Under the pieces are notes generated by a model. The model saw only the letters and a program-made list of their open reading frames with translations. It was not told the DNA's origin and did not search any database. The position numbers and the translations under genes were made by a program. From Rosettibacter primus (GTDB lineage: Bacteria > Bacteroidota > Ignavibacteria > Ignavibacteriales > Melioribacteraceae), in assembly GCF_036860675.1 (NCBI RefSeq), contig NZ_JAYKGK010000008.1, positions 62,001-126,000 of the forward strand: a stretch of DNA of 64,000 nt. The letters are read 5' to 3'. Below are positions 1 to 8,250 of this stretch, piece after piece (the first letter of the stretch is position 1; each line of letters opens with the position of its first letter).

Positions 1-669
1 AATATTAAAAGGTTTTTCACTTTCGGTTGATGGTATTCCATCCTTAGCATCTTTAATTCTTATTTTGGCTAAAGTTGAGGGGGTATTTGGAATTGGTTCC
101 CAGTAATAAATTCCAGTATTTTTTCTATCTGTTGTGATATAATTCCAATGATTGCCATTATCGGTTGTATATTCAATAATCACCGAATCAATTCCAGTAC
201 TGAACCATTTTATTTGTTTTGAAGAACCAGCTTCCCATTCTTCGCCGCCATTTGGAGAAGTAATTTTTAAACTTTCGTTTGTACTACGAATAATACTGAA
301 TACATCATCACTTTCATCAGAAGTTGAACCATCAATTGATGCAATTCTTATCTTACATTGAGTTGAAATAGTACTCGGAACCGGAAACCATGCATATATG
401 CCTAAATTCTTCAAACTATCAGCTATTAAATTCCAGCTTATTCCATTATCAATCGAATATAAAATTTTAACAAGCGAGGTAGTTTTTCCGCTCCATTTGA
501 TGTCAAACGAGCTGCCTTCCACAATGGATTCGCCACCGTTCGGGGATAATAATTTTAATTGTGTTGAAATATTTTCTCCCTCAGGTCCTGTAATATCACT
601 TTCTTCTTTTAATTTGCATGAAGAAAGCAAAACTAATAATGACATCAGTATTATTAATGTCTTTTTCAT
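1..669 (-). CDS. Lipoprotein with repeated Ig-like (Kre9/KNH-type) domains, C-terminus cut by window edge
   Basis: The reading frame opens at the ATG at 669-667 and runs without a stop to base 1, so at least 223 residues are present and the C-terminus lies outside. Residues 1-18 form a lipoprotein signal (MKK, hydrophobic stretch, lipobox LSSC with Cys18), so export and lipid anchoring are expected. After it come at least two repeats, each opening with a SPNGGE motif and containing a W-S/D-NG-W pattern, as in the Ig-like Kre9/KNH-type domains common in secreted Bacteroidota proteins. Such domains usually serve as spacers or adhesive modules. Function is otherwise unknown. It is divergent from the propeller gene downstream of it. 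Confidence 0.75.
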   Translation of the reverse strand, partial: MKKTLIILMSLLVLLSSCKLKEESDITGPEGENISTQLKLLSPNGGESIVEGSSFDIKWSGKTTSLVKILYSIDNGISWNLIADSLKNLGIYAWFPVPSTISTQCKIRIASIDGSTSDESDDVFSIIRSTNESLKITSPNGGEEWEAGSSKQIKWFSTGIDSVIIEYTTDNGNHWNYITTDRKNTGIYYWEPIPNTPSTLAKIRIKDAKDGIPSTESEKPFNI

Positions 670-831
670 TTTCCCCCCGGCAACAATTTATAGCCTTATG
701 TTTGAAACAAATTTAATAAATAAACTTATTTTAATTAAGTAAAATCTTACATAAATTGTGCCTGCAATCAAAAGTATTTTTTATAATTCATAATCGAATA
801 TTTATCTTAATTCTTTAATAATAAAATCATA

Positions 832-1746
832 ATGATAGAATTACTAAAAAATTATTCTGAGTACATTCACAAAATCATTGTCACAATAAGTAGATTAATT
901 TCTTACATGTCAATTTTACTTTTTTTATTCTTAACGAATCAAAACACTCAAGCCCAGTCTTTCTTATTCCAAAATGAAATTGGTTCCTTTAATTCAGCAT
1001 ATGCATTTAGTATTAATCCTTCTGGATTTATTTATGTATCAGATGCAGCAGAAAATGAAATAATAAAATTAGATACTCTTGGAAACACATTAAAAACTTT
1101 TGGCGGATATGGATTTGACAATAATTCTTTTGATTTACCGATAGATATTACTGCCACAACCTTAAATGTATATGTGGCAGATAAATTTAATGACAGAATT
1201 CAAATATTTGATAAAGACCTGAATTATATTTCCTCGCTATCAGCTAATTCAATTGAAAATGACTTTTATAAATTTCGATATCCAATTGGAACAGGAATTT
1301 CAAGTCAGGGCGACATTTTTCTTATTGATTCTGATAATTCAAGAATTTTAAAATTTACTTCTGCAGGAAAATTTTTAGCAGAGATTGGAAGCAGAGAATC
1401 TGGAGATTTTGCTTTGCAGAATCCCCGTGCACTTGCAATAATTGATAATAAAATTTTGGTAATAGATAATAATTTTCTTTTGATTTATGACCTCTTTGGC
1501 AACAACATTTCCAAATTTAAATTTCAAGAACAACTTATTAATATAAATTCAACATTTTCCGGAATTATCCTTTGCTCACAAAAAATAATTTATTTTTCTT
1601 TGTCAAAGAATAACTTACAGACTCTTGAGTTTAAAAATTTTGACCCTCAAATTGAAGATATAATAACAGACTGCTTAATATTCAACCAAAAATTGTATTT
1701 ATTAACTCCAAAAAAAATTTTGATTTATAAAATAATATCAGAATAA
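832..1746 (+). CDS. Secreted NHL-type beta-propeller protein
   Basis: This 304-residue protein has an N-terminal hydrophobic segment ending near AQS (residues about 22-43), which looks like a signal peptide. The rest consists of repeated blades of NHL/6-bladed propeller type, with recurring G-x-I-Y-V-x-D-x-x-x-N-x-I-x-x-x-D patterns (YVSDAAENEIIKLD, YVADKFNDRIQIFD, FLIDSDNSRILKF). Propellers of this type are binding scaffolds. No catalytic residues are evident. An alternative start is the ATG at 907, which would leave a short signal peptide; neither start has a clear ribosome binding site. It ends 2 bp before the next gene, so the small cluster to 3009 is probably one transcript. Confidence 0.7.
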   Translation: MIELLKNYSEYIHKIIVTISRLISYMSILLFLFLTNQNTQAQSFLFQNEIGSFNSAYAFSINPSGFIYVSDAAENEIIKLDTLGNTLKTFGGYGFDNNSFDLPIDITATTLNVYVADKFNDRIQIFDKDLNYISSLSANSIENDFYKFRYPIGTGISSQGDIFLIDSDNSRILKFTSAGKFLAEIGSRESGDFALQNPRALAIIDNKILVIDNNFLLIYDLFGNNISKFKFQEQLININSTFSGIILCSQKIIYFSLSKNNLQTLEFKNFDPQIEDIITDCLIFNQKLYLLTPKKILIYKIISE

Positions 1747-1748
1747 TT

Positions 1749-2207
1749 TTGAGACTGAGATTTAAACTACTCATATTTATTTTAATTTCAATCTGGTATA
1801 CAGGAATATTTTTTGAATGCCTGACAAAACTTTATCCTAAGTCAATTATAATTTTGCCATTTATTAAAAAAACATATTCACTAGTCTGTCATCAAAAATC
1901 CGGGAAATTAATAGAACTTAACTGCGGGCATTCACTTGTTTGTTCAAGATGTGCTGGAATTTATTCTGGTATTTTACTTTCATCAATTGTAAGTCTTGTC
2001 GTTAAAAAAATATTACACACAAATCTCAAATTTCTTTTTATATCTATAATCCCAATAATAATTGATATTTTATTTGTATCATTAAATATTTACAGTTATT
2101 CAAAAACTTTAGCATTTTTTACCGGGTTTCTTTTCGGTTCAGTTCTATTTTTATATTTTTACAAAAGTTTAATAAATCTTTTTAATGAAATTCAATTAGA
2201 TAAATGA
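1749..2207 (+). CDS. DUF2085 family integral membrane protein
   Basis: The 152-residue protein has about four membrane segments. Around residues 48-72 it carries the family signature: a CHQ motif, then CGHSLVCSRCAGIYSG, with several Cys and His at the membrane face. This matches DUF2085, a bacterial membrane family of unknown function; the Cys/His pattern suggests metal or redox chemistry, which is inference. The start is a TTG directly behind the previous stop. Its end overlaps the next start by 4 bp, so translation is coupled to the following membrane protein. Confidence 0.75.
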   Translation: MRLRFKLLIFILISIWYTGIFFECLTKLYPKSIIILPFIKKTYSLVCHQKSGKLIELNCGHSLVCSRCAGIYSGILLSSIVSLVVKKILHTNLKFLFISIIPIIIDILFVSLNIYSYSKTLAFFTGFLFGSVLFLYFYKSLINLFNEIQLDK

Positions 2208-2707
2208 GAAAATATATATCATCATTCGTATGCGGATTTGGTGCAGGTGTTTTGCAGGTTGTCCCACTTGTTAAAAGTTTTTCATGTTGTTTAATTATTC
2301 CAGCTGCTTCATTCATTGCTATTTTGCTTGATAGGAAAGCAAATCGTATAACAACAAAAACTACAATGAAGCATGCTTTAATGATTGGATTAATGACAGG
2401 AATTTATGCTGCATTATTTGGTTCTTTATTTGATATCATAATAACTTTTATCACAAGGAATAATGATGTGGTGGCAATGTTTCCTGAACTTCAGAAAATG
2501 GTCAACAATTTTCCTTTAAGTGATGAAATTCGCAACGAAGTAATAAATTTATTTCAAATTGTCCGTAATGATATAATTGAACACGGATTTTCATTTCTAT
2601 ATACACTTTCAGTAATCATTAATAATTTTCTTGTTGATACAATTTTCGGTATAATCGGTGGATTAATTGGGGCTCAAATTATAAATAGTAAAATAAGTGA
2701 AGAATAA
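2204..2707 (+). CDS. Membrane protein, DUF4199-like topology
   Basis: This 167-residue protein has four predicted membrane segments, at about residues 5-22, 25-42, 58-85 and 130-160. The glycine-rich second segment pair and the amphipathic loop between segments 3 and 4 recall the DUF4199 family of Bacteroidota, but the match is by eye only. It is translationally coupled to the DUF2085 gene (ATGA overlap) and is followed 2 bp later by another small membrane protein. No function can be assigned. Confidence 0.6.
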   Translation: MRKYISSFVCGFGAGVLQVVPLVKSFSCCLIIPAASFIAILLDRKANRITTKTTMKHALMIGLMTGIYAALFGSLFDIIITFITRNNDVVAMFPELQKMVNNFPLSDEIRNEVINLFQIVRNDIIEHGFSFLYTLSVIINNFLVDTIFGIIGGLIGAQIINSKISEE

Positions 2708-2709
2708 GA

Positions 2710-3009
2710 ATGGTATCGGCATTAATTTTTGCAGCTCATCTAATCTTTATAACGGTAATATTCACAAAAAAGTGGCAGGAAGAATCATTAAGCACAGCAT
2801 TAATAAATGTTGCTTTAATCATCATTCTTTTTTCTGTAGGCTGGTCAATTTCTACAACAATTGTAAAAATATTTTTTGACAGCAAAGGTTTTGGTATTCA
2901 TTTTGACGCAGATACAATTTCTTTAACACTTCTTTCAATTGCTGAATTCTTTTTTTATCGTTTTTATTATAAAGAAGAAAAGGTTACTGAAGACGATAAG
3001 GGAATGTAA
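2710..3009 (+). CDS. Small membrane protein of unknown function
   Basis: The protein has 99 residues with three hydrophobic stretches (residues about 2-19, 28-53 and 65-85) and a charged C-terminal tail. It follows the previous gene by 2 bp. Its last 26 bases overlap the end of the convergent tonB-like gene on the other strand. I do not recognise a family. It is probably the last member of a membrane-protein cluster that starts at 832 or 1749. Confidence 0.55.
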   Translation: MVSALIFAAHLIFITVIFTKKWQEESLSTALINVALIIILFSVGWSISTTIVKIFFDSKGFGIHFDADTISLTLLSIAEFFFYRFYYKEEKVTEDDKGM

Positions 3010-3661
3010 TAATTGCTGTTTGTTCTACCTGCTTTGCATTTGGAGGAAGCGGTTCAAATCTCCATTGACGCAATGAATTAATTGCAGCCATTTCCAATCT
3101 TGCATCAGCTTTAATCAACGGGAAAATTTTTCCAACTGTTCCATCTGGCAGAATTGTAAATTTTAATTTAACATCAATTTCTTTGGAAACACCTTCAGGA
3201 TATTCTGGTAATGTATAACTGTAAATTTTTCGAATTCCTTTCCCGCCAAAATCGAGTTCAAAACCAAAACCGCCTATACCTTCTCCTGCATCTTCTGTAC
3301 CACTTGCTTTCTGCTGATTTGTATTCAATGGCTTTATCTTTTCTGTATTTAGGTCTTTTTGATTTTTCTTATCAGTTTTTGCAATTAAATTTTCTTCATC
3401 CAAAGTCTTTGTTTTAGGAAGTTCAACTTTTTGCTGTTCATCTTTTTTAATCATTTCTTTCTTTGGTTGTGTTTGCTGAGTTTCCATATCCTGTCCCAGA
3501 GGACCAACACTGCCAGCACTCATTCCACTTCCAAATCCAATTGTAACATAATCTTCTTCTTCAAGACCTACAGATAAATTTATAAAAGCAAAAACAATAA
3601 TGATAATTACATGAATAATAAATGAAATTATGTAAGAAATATTTCTTGGATTTTTATTCAT
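2984..3661 (-). CDS. tonB: TonB-type energy transducer
   Basis: The 225-residue protein has the standard TonB layout: a short cytoplasmic N-terminus, one membrane anchor (residues about 9-30), a charged periplasmic linker rich in Lys, Gln and Glu (about 60-120), and a C-terminal TonB domain (about 145-225) with the YPEGVSKEIDVKLKF and SLRQWRFEP motifs. In the family, the C-terminal domain contacts outer-membrane receptors and transmits energy from ExbB-ExbD. It lies 2 bp downstream of exbD and closes the operon that starts with the 990-residue TPR protein. The linker is only weakly proline-rich. Confidence 0.88.
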   Translation of the reverse strand: MNKNPRNISYIISFIIHVIIIIVFAFINLSVGLEEEDYVTIGFGSGMSAGSVGPLGQDMETQQTQPKKEMIKKDEQQKVELPKTKTLDEENLIAKTDKKNQKDLNTEKIKPLNTNQQKASGTEDAGEGIGGFGFELDFGGKGIRKIYSYTLPEYPEGVSKEIDVKLKFTILPDGTVGKIFPLIKADARLEMAAINSLRQWRFEPLPPNAKQVEQTAIITFPYRLQ

Positions 3662-3663
3662 AA

Positions 3664-4068
3664 TTAAAATGTCTCTTTTTCAGTTTCAATTGTAAATCTA
3701 TCTATTCCAATTCCTTTAGCAGCATCTATTACTCGAATTACTAAATCAATTTTAACAGATTTATCTGCACGAATAATTAAATTATTTTCATTTGTCTTTT
3801 GTTTATTTAATTCAAGCTTACCTGCAAGTTTGTCAATTCCAACTTCTTCGTTACCCAAAAATATTCTACCCTGTTCTGTAATTGTTACAATCATTTTTGA
3901 TGGAGCTGCCTGTTCATTGTTTTTGGCACCTGGCAATTTTACTTTCACTCCTGTTTGAATTACAAATTGAGATGTTAACAGAAAAAATATCAACAGAAGC
4001 ATTACAATATCTGTAAGTGATGAATAAGCAAATATGCTTAAGGGTTTATTTGTAGTTTCAAATTTCAT
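3664..4068 (-). CDS. exbD: ExbD/TolR-type proton channel subunit
   Basis: This 134-residue inner-membrane protein has one N-terminal membrane helix containing the conserved LTDIVMLLLIF motif. Asp20 corresponds to the proton-carrying Asp of ExbD/TolR. The periplasmic part ends in the usual IRVIDAAKGIGIDRF-like helix. It partners ExbB in using the proton gradient to drive TonB. Spacing is 9 bp after exbB and 2 bp before tonB, which favours the ExbD over the TolR assignment. Confidence 0.9.
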   Translation of the reverse strand: MKFETTNKPLSIFAYSSLTDIVMLLLIFFLLTSQFVIQTGVKVKLPGAKNNEQAAPSKMIVTITEQGRIFLGNEEVGIDKLAGKLELNKQKTNENNLIIRADKSVKIDLVIRVIDAAKGIGIDRFTIETEKETF

Positions 4069-4077
4069 TTTAAGCTC

Positions 4078-4731
4078 CTATAAATTTATTTCTTCTTCAT
4101 CATCATATGCAGGCTGCTTTGATGTATCATCAAGCAAATCAATAATATCATTTGTAATTAGTTCAATATCCATAACCAATTTATTAATTGCACTTACAAA
4201 ATAATTATAAAATGCAAGTGCAGGAATTCCAACAATCAAACCAAATGCTGTTGTAATTAATGCTTCCCAGATTCCACCTGCCAAATCCGAAGGATTTGCT
4301 GAACCCTGAAGTTCCTGTATTTTCATAAATGCACCAATCATACCAGTTACTGTTCCTAAAAATCCGAGTAATGGAGCAATACCAGATATTGTTGCTAATA
4401 TTGAAAGACCTTTTTCAAGTCTGCCAATTTCCTGTCTGCCTGCGCTTTCAATTGCTTCTACAACTCTTTGATGGCCAAATCTAAACTTTTTCAATCCTTT
4501 TCTTACAATGTTTGAAACTGGTGTTCTTTCCTGTAAACAAAAATTTATTGCTCCTTCAATATCTTTCTTTTTAAGCATTGCTCTAATTTTAATTAAAAAT
4601 GCCGGGACATTTACCTTAGCCTTTCTCAATACAATAAATTTTTCAATAATTACTGCAAGAGCAATTATCGAACATATCAGGATAAAATACATTATCCATC
4701 CACCTTTAAGGAAAATTGAAAGTAAATCCAT
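4078..4731 (-). CDS. exbB: ExbB/TolQ/MotA-type proton channel subunit
   Basis: The 217-residue protein has three membrane segments: residues about 13-33, 107-130 (IAPLLGFLGTVTGMIGAF, the conserved MotA/TolQ/ExbB block) and 158-185 (TAFGLIVGIPALAFYNYF). It forms the pentameric scaffold of the ExbBD motor. It lies between the HU-SPOR gene and exbD in an operon ending with tonB, so it most likely energises transport or envelope work by this module. The acidic C-terminal tail is an individual feature. Confidence 0.92.
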   Translation of the reverse strand: MDLLSIFLKGGWIMYFILICSIIALAVIIEKFIVLRKAKVNVPAFLIKIRAMLKKKDIEGAINFCLQERTPVSNIVRKGLKKFRFGHQRVVEAIESAGRQEIGRLEKGLSILATISGIAPLLGFLGTVTGMIGAFMKIQELQGSANPSDLAGGIWEALITTAFGLIVGIPALAFYNYFVSAINKLVMDIELITNDIIDLLDDTSKQPAYDDEEEINL

Positions 4732-4748
4732 ATTAACCTTCCATTTTG

Positions 4749-6647
4749 TTAGAAATTATTTTTAGAAGAAAATTCTTTTGCTTCTTCAAGTGATTTAAAA
4801 GAACCAATTCTTACTCGATACCATAATCCTCCTTTTTCGGGAAGATTAGCAATCAATACAAAAGCATCATAACCTTCCCTTCTTAATCTTTTTACTTCTT
4901 GTTCGGCTTTAAGTTTATTTCTCCACGATGAAACCTGAACATTATAAGTCTTTCCATCAAAATAAATTGTCCTGTTTATACGCGTATCATTCAAAATGTT
5001 TCTATATAACGTTTCATCTGAAGGTTTTATAATCTCTTCTTTTGGCTTTTCTAATTTTTGTTCGGACTTTTTAACCGAGGGCAACACTGGAACTCTTGGG
5101 AAATCACTTTCTTCTGGGATTACTGTTTGTTCCTGTGGCAAAGATGCAATTACCTGTTCACGATTTTCAGATGTATCTAAATTTAGTCCTTCATCAAGAT
5201 TTGGATTCTTAGTTCCCAATTTTTTATTAGGTAAAAGAAGATATACTATCATACCTGCAATTACTACAAATGAAAAGAATAGAATCAAAAAAGTTTTCCC
5301 AAAAGTTTTATTATCATTCTTATATCCATATTCCTGCGAAATATATTTTCTTTCATCATCATAAGTGTGTGTTCTTGAAATTTCTTTTCTGTCAAATTGA
5401 TTTTCATCTGCTTCGATAAATTCATATTTTTTTCTACTGTATTGATTTTCCGAGTAGATTAATTCTTTTGTTGTTTCTTCAATTTCTTTTTTTATTGTCT
5501 TTTCTAATTCTTCAAATAATTTTGATGATAAAGGTTTTGTTGTTTTTAATATATCATCAACTTTTTCATTCTTAATGCTTGATTTATTTTCATAAAAATC
5601 AAAGTCCTCTTCTACTTCACTTCCATTTTCAAAATCTTTATTATAAGACTCCAGTTCTTCTCTTAATTCATCACCCCAGTTCCACTCAATTTTTTCGGGT
5701 ACTTTTTTCTTAAGCCCTAGATAACTTTCTTCCTTTTTCTCATGCTCAAAATTATCTTCTTGTTCTTTATTTTTATCTTCAATATTAATTTCAGAGCGAA
5801 TCCATGAATCATCTTCAACAATATTCAACCTATCAGCTTTATTATCTCTTCTATGTTTTCCAAGCTCAATCTCAATTTCTTTTGGTTCATCATCTTCCTT
5901 ACTTTCTATCTCTTCTGGCTTTTCCATATCTAAATTTTCTTGAGGTTTATAATCTTCGAGTAATTCTGTTGGCGTTAATTCAGAAGAGCTCTCATTTTTA
6001 TCACTAATTTTTTCATCAAACTTTTCTATATCGAGTAGTGTTTTCGCTATATGGTTTGCAATAAAATCTTCGTTCTCAATTGGTATGCTCTTTTCAAATT
6101 CCAAATCTGATGTTAATTCCGATAATTTTTGTTGAGCAGAAACATCTTTTTGTTCTTCTAATATTTTGTTGTTTTCTTCCATAAAATTAAAATTTGGAAG
6201 ATGTTCAGCTTCTGAAATTAATTCGTTAACTCTTTCTTCAATTGATTTTCTCAAAAAAATATAAGAGGCTTCTGCATTATCTTCTAATTTATCAGACAAT
6301 GGAATATAAGGCTTGCCAACACCTATACTAAAAATATCATCACTGATTTCGTCTTTCTTGGTTGTTAATTCTGCTTTTTTTTCTTCAGGTAATTCAAGGC
6401 TTAAAAAAAGATGCTTTGGTTCTCCTTCAATAACTTCATCTAAAGTAGAAAAGATAATTTCAGAAGAGACTTCGCCGCTTTGAGTTTTTTTTAACTGAAA
6501 AAATCCTAAACCTGGAATTTTAATTGTCAAATCAGGAGCTAACAGGTCAGCTATTCTTGAGATAAAAATATCATATGCTAATTCCTTTTCGGAAACAGAA
6601 ACACCTAACACCTCTGCTACTTTTGTTTGCAATTCACTTTTTGTCAT
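4749..6647 (-). CDS. HU-like DNA-binding domain, membrane helix and SPOR domain fusion
   Basis: The protein has about 632 residues from the ATG at 6647. A longer frame from a TTG at 6683 would overlap the previous gene and is less likely. Residues about 1-60 (MTKSELQTKVAEVLG, ...IKIPGLGFF) look like an HU/IHF-type domain. A long acidic, low-complexity, probably disordered region follows. A single membrane helix lies near residues 455-475. A C-terminal SPOR domain (about 565-632, YNVQVSSW ... WYRVRIGSF) should bind denuded septal peptidoglycan. HU-SPOR fusions are known in Bacteroidota and have been proposed to link chromosome and envelope. Topology puts the HU part in the cytoplasm and SPOR in the periplasm. 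Confidence 0.8.
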   Translation of the reverse strand: MTKSELQTKVAEVLGVSVSEKELAYDIFISRIADLLAPDLTIKIPGLGFFQLKKTQSGEVSSEIIFSTLDEVIEGEPKHLFLSLELPEEKKAELTTKKDEISDDIFSIGVGKPYIPLSDKLEDNAEASYIFLRKSIEERVNELISEAEHLPNFNFMEENNKILEEQKDVSAQQKLSELTSDLEFEKSIPIENEDFIANHIAKTLLDIEKFDEKISDKNESSSELTPTELLEDYKPQENLDMEKPEEIESKEDDEPKEIEIELGKHRRDNKADRLNIVEDDSWIRSEINIEDKNKEQEDNFEHEKKEESYLGLKKKVPEKIEWNWGDELREELESYNKDFENGSEVEEDFDFYENKSSIKNEKVDDILKTTKPLSSKLFEELEKTIKKEIEETTKELIYSENQYSRKKYEFIEADENQFDRKEISRTHTYDDERKYISQEYGYKNDNKTFGKTFLILFFSFVVIAGMIVYLLLPNKKLGTKNPNLDEGLNLDTSENREQVIASLPQEQTVIPEESDFPRVPVLPSVKKSEQKLEKPKEEIIKPSDETLYRNILNDTRINRTIYFDGKTYNVQVSSWRNKLKAEQEVKRLRREGYDAFVLIANLPEKGGLWYRVRIGSFKSLEEAKEFSSKNNF

Positions 6648-6663
6648 CTTCACTATTTCAATG

Positions 6664-8250
6664 TTATTGCCATCGATATTCAATTCCCAAAATTATATCA
6701 AAAGGTTTTTCTCTATATCCTTCAAACACAAAATTACTTTTATTAAAAATATTATGAAAGTCTGCTCTTAAAGATAAGCTTTTAAATAGTTCATACATTA
6801 AACTTGCCGAGAAATCATGATAGTCAGGAATTAATTTTTTATTCATAATGTCTGCATAATAATCTTTATAAAATTTGTATTTGATTTTAACTCCTAATCC
6901 AAAATAAAAATTATATCCGTAAGATATATTTAATTGATAAAGAGGATTATAAGGAATATAATTATCACTTTTATCTTTCACTTGATTTATCATAAAACTA
7001 AAATCTAAAAAACCGTAAAATGAAGAATTAAATAGAACATCAGTTCCAATTGAATAAGATTTTACTTCTTCAGATGAATAAATATTGAAGAAACCTTTTT
7101 TTATTTTATCTTCAAAGTATGGATAATTATTGATTGTTCTATAATTACCCAGCAATTTCACTGTTAATATATTTTCATAATCATATTTTAGAGATGCATA
7201 TAAGTTGAATGGGATTTTCATAAAAACATTGTCTATGGAATCATTATTCATATAAATATTTTTGTTTAATAAATCATTGATTGAATAAAATTCAGTGTGC
7301 GGAGTAAACTCCGCTTTCAATGTTAATCCATTATATAATTTTACTTGTGTTGATGCGAAAGGAGATAAGAAATTATTATTGTTATTTTTTGAATAATTAA
7401 TTCCAAAGTTTAGTATTACATTTTTTAAAGAATACAATTTTGAATATGCTTCGAGTTCATAATAGCTGTAATTATCAATGCCACTTAAATTATTTTCAAG
7501 AAATTGTTTTTTGTATAAAGCTTTTGTTCCAAGGATGAATTTAGGCGCTTTTGTTTCAAAATAACCTGAGCCTGATAATAATTTTTCTTTTATAGAATTT
7601 TTGATAGTTAACAAATCTACCTGCAAATTTAAGCCTGCATTAATCCATTTGTTGTAATTATTAGAAAAAGAAAAATTACCATTAGTTCTAAAATTTTCTC
7701 TTAATGAATCCTGCGTAAGTGAACCAAAAAATTTGTATGAATCTCTAAAATATTTTCCGTTCAATTTTATTTCGCTGCCGGGAAGAAAATCTGATTTGGT
7801 GCTCACAAATAAATTATTTTCAACATTAACCCCGGAAGAATTGTATCCTGAATATGGTATGTATTCCCTGATATTCAAACCCCACACATCAGCATGCAGT
7901 AAATAATAATTCATTGATTTATTAAGATGTAGTTCACCAACTGGATAACTATATCTTCCTAAACCGATATAAATATTTCCAAAATAAGAATTGTTCAAAT
8001 CATCAACTGAAGGTATAATTGGTTTAGGGACTGAGGATATTAACAATGGCAGTTCTTCCGGCGAGTAACGAGGCATTAAAAAATCTTCAGATACAATTCC
8101 GATTAAATCTGCTTTTTTCTTTTCAACAGTCTGAACATCAATTTTTTGTCTTCCAGTTATTACAAAATCTGGCAGTTCAACATTTTTTTGTTCGGTTTGT
8201 GCAATAAGAATAATATTTGCAAAGAATATCGTGATAAAAATTTTTTTCAT
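6664..8250 (-). CDS. TonB-dependent-receptor-like outer-membrane beta-barrel protein
   Basis: The 528-residue protein has a signal peptide (residues 1-18, ending near IAQ) followed by ELPDFVITGRQKIDV, a TonB-box-like stretch. The rest alternates polar and aromatic residues and is rich in Tyr, Asn and Phe, and it ends in EYRWQ, as expected for a beta-barrel. It lacks a plug domain of normal size, so it is smaller than true TonB receptors (about 650-900). It overlaps the upstream TPR gene by 4 bp and is followed by the HU-SPOR and exbBD-tonB genes, which suggests it is the outer-membrane client of that motor. Confidence 0.7.
   Translation of the reverse strand: MKKIFITIFFANIILIAQTEQKNVELPDFVITGRQKIDVQTVEKKKADLIGIVSEDFLMPRYSPEELPLLISSVPKPIIPSVDDLNNSYFGNIYIGLGRYSYPVGELHLNKSMNYYLLHADVWGLNIREYIPYSGYNSSGVNVENNLFVSTKSDFLPGSEIKLNGKYFRDSYKFFGSLTQDSLRENFRTNGNFSFSNNYNKWINAGLNLQVDLLTIKNSIKEKLLSGSGYFETKAPKFILGTKALYKKQFLENNLSGIDNYSYYELEAYSKLYSLKNVILNFGINYSKNNNNNFLSPFASTQVKLYNGLTLKAEFTPHTEFYSINDLLNKNIYMNNDSIDNVFMKIPFNLYASLKYDYENILTVKLLGNYRTINNYPYFEDKIKKGFFNIYSSEEVKSYSIGTDVLFNSSFYGFLDFSFMINQVKDKSDNYIPYNPLYQLNISYGYNFYFGLGVKIKYKFYKDYYADIMNKKLIPDYHDFSASLMYELFKSLSLRADFHNIFNKSNFVFEGYREKPFDIILGIEYRWQ

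Noticed and set aside
152..742. Plus-strand open frames in the first 750 bases
   Set aside because: They are opposite the lipoprotein gene, whose minus-strand frame has a signal peptide, lipobox and repeated domains.
4996..6007. Plus-strand open frames within the HU-SPOR gene
   Set aside because: They are antisense shadows of a low-complexity coding region.
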